From: Bacillota bacterium
Lineage (GTDB): Bacteria; Bacillota; DSM-12270; Thermacetogeniales; Thermacetogeniaceae
Direction of reading: 5' to 3'
Length of the DNA: 41,165 nucleotides
NCBI GenBank assembly: GCA_029907475.1
Contig: JARYLU010000026.1
Location: 1-41,165 of the forward strand
Below are positions 40,363 through 41,165 of this stretch, one piece after another. Within the stretch, counting starts at the first letter, position 1; each line of letters opens with the position of its first letter. The translations under genes were made by a program, and so were the position numbers. Below the pieces are notes generated by a model. It ran no database searches, had not been told where the DNA came from, and saw only the letters and a program-made list of their open reading frames with translations.

Positions 40363-40451
40363 GTGAAACACTATTCTATGTTCTTATTCGTTCTTATTCG
40401 ACGTTGATCACCTGATTCCTGCATAATCCGGAAGAAATTTCTGCCGACCGG

Positions 40452-40500
40452 AGAACAGAAGTCTGTTCTGATTGACCGGTGGAAAAGCGGACTGTATAAT
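40452..40500 (+). promoter_or_regulatory. Promoter of the Uma2-type gene with upstream palindrome
   Basis: TTGACC (40472-40477), a 17-base spacer and a perfect TATAAT (40495-40500). Directly upstream is the perfect inverted repeat AGAACAG-AAGT-CTGTTCT (40452-40469), a possible operator. The start codon follows 21 bases after the minus-10, with GAGAGGTG in between. Confidence 0.85.
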
Positions 40501-40521
40501 GGCACTGAGAGGTGATGCCAG

Positions 40522-41076
40522 ATGGAAGCAACAAGACCGCACCTCAAGTTCACTTACCAGGACTACTGCCTGCTACCGGAAGACAGGAGGGTAGAGCTCA
40601 TCGGGGGGGATTTTTACTTGGTTCCTTCGCCAAGCGTTATTCACCAGAAGGTAGCCGCCAACATTGAAGACATCTTACGTAATTTTGTTAAGGAACATCA
40701 ACTGGGTGAAGTGCTTTTAGCCCCTCTGGACGTGGTTCTTTCACCCTACGACGTAGTGCAGCCGGACGTGATGTTTATTTCCAACACGCGGAAGCAGATC
40801 ATCACTGAAGCCAACATCCAGGGACCGCCCGACCTGGTGGTGGAGGTCCTCTCTCCGGGCACCGCCGAACGGGACCGGACGATCAAGAAAAAGCTCTATG
40901 CCCGGAGCGGCGTGCGGGAGCTCTGGCTGGTGAACACGGCCGCCCAGGTGATCGAGGTCTTCGACCTGGAAAAGGCCGAAGAAGAACAACCGGCCCTTTT
41001 TACCAGAGCCGGAAAAGAAACGCTTACATCTAAGGTTTTACCAGGCCTTCAGGCAGATCTGGATCAGATTTTTTAA
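40522..41076 (+). CDS. Uma2 family protein (DUF820, predicted PD-(D/E)XK nuclease)
   Basis: A 184-residue protein of the Uma2/DUF820 family, which has the fold of PD-(D/E)XK restriction endonucleases and is often mobile or multi-copy. Features: FTYQDYCLLPEDRRVELIGGDFYLVPSPSVIHQKVAANI, VVQPDVMFIS (catalytic-type Asp), PPDLVVEVLSPGTAERDRTIKKKLYARSGVRELWLV (the E-x-x and Lys positions). Length is normal. ATG 40522 has GAGAGGTG at good spacing and a strong promoter. It lies alone between two copies of a 77-bp direct repeat. Natural substrate unknown. Confidence 0.92.
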   Translation: MEATRPHLKFTYQDYCLLPEDRRVELIGGDFYLVPSPSVIHQKVAANIEDILRNFVKEHQLGEVLLAPLDVVLSPYDVVQPDVMFISNTRKQIITEANIQGPPDLVVEVLSPGTAERDRTIKKKLYARSGVRELWLVNTAAQVIEVFDLEKAEEEQPALFTRAGKETLTSKVLPGLQADLDQIF

Positions 41077-41088
41077 CCAGTTATCGGG

Positions 41089-41165
41089 TTTCACAAATAA
41101 TTTAGGATTTAATGCCTATTATGTTGCAAATTAAGCGGTGGCGGGTCATGGCTGCGACAGCCCCC
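41089..41165. repeat. 77-bp direct repeat, copy 2 (runs to the window end)
   Basis: Identical to 39918-39994 up to the last base of the window, so the true length is at least 77 bases. The two copies are 1171 bases apart in the same orientation. Confidence 0.97.

Overview
The window looks like a chromosomal stretch close to the replication origin of an anaerobic, endospore-forming Firmicute of the Clostridia, probably a thermophilic or syntrophic/acetogenic relative of Peptococcaceae or Thermacetogenium. This is inferred from gene content and order; no species is claimed. The evidence is: sporulation and germination genes (yabG, bofA, gin/csfB, gerABC, gerP-like genes), a large Firmicute-type SRP RNA next to dnaX, ferredoxin-dependent 2-oxoacid oxidoreductases typical of strict anaerobes, frequent GTG/TTG starts with strong ribosome binding sites, and a GC-rich sequence with A/T-rich promoters.

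The backbone, read leftward on the minus strand, follows the classical Bacillus order with gaps and insertions: tRNA-Ser, tRNA-Arg, SRP RNA, dnaX, ebfC(yaaK), recR, yaaL, bofA, [por/kor block], gin(csfB), an Orn/Lys/Arg-type decarboxylase (yaaO-like), tmk, holB, ricT(yaaT), rsmI, abrB-like (opposite strand), [gerABC plus a small membrane protein], metG, tatD, two yabE-like G5/3D proteins, rsmA(ksgA), a YkuK-like gene, yabG, a small unknown gene, [metal-resistance island], veg. The bracketed blocks are accessory modules set into this ancestral order.

Layout. 1-344: left-truncated IS4-type transposase. 463-1910: two small unknown genes and veg. 2171-7522: metal efflux island, with a MarR-type regulator and a Zn/Cd-type P-ATPase leftward, and CsoR and a CopA copper ATPase rightward from a shared divergent control region. 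7551-16146: yabG, rsmA, G5/3D proteins, tatD, metG. 16285-20477: germinant receptor operon. 20478-21270: structured intergenic region and AbrB-like regulator. 21335-26833: rsmI, ricT, holB, tmk, decarboxylase and Gin. 26977-33448: kor and por operons, the latter led by an unusual P-loop protein. 33601-37395: bofA to the tRNA/SRP RNA cluster. 37596-39471: two GerP-like genes and a PAS/HD-GYP protein. 39472-41165: a plastic region with an 18-unit tetranucleotide repeat, a dppB-cheY fusion pseudogene, a Uma2-type nuclease gene and a 77-bp direct repeat whose second copy runs into the window end.

How the genes work together: replication and repair (DnaX, HolB, RecR, EbfC, Tmk), translation (tRNAs, MetG, RsmA, RsmI, SRP RNA), spore development (YabG, BofA, Gin, Ger proteins), carbon/electron metabolism through CoA- and ferredoxin-linked oxidoreductases, and metal homeostasis. 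The most interesting signals are the divergent metal-sensor region with an AdcR/ZitR-like MarR protein, the P-loop protein leading the por operon, a possible switching RNA structure upstream of abrB, the dispersed 24-bp repeat at two intergenic sites 24 kb apart, and the eroded fusion gene with repeats at the right end.
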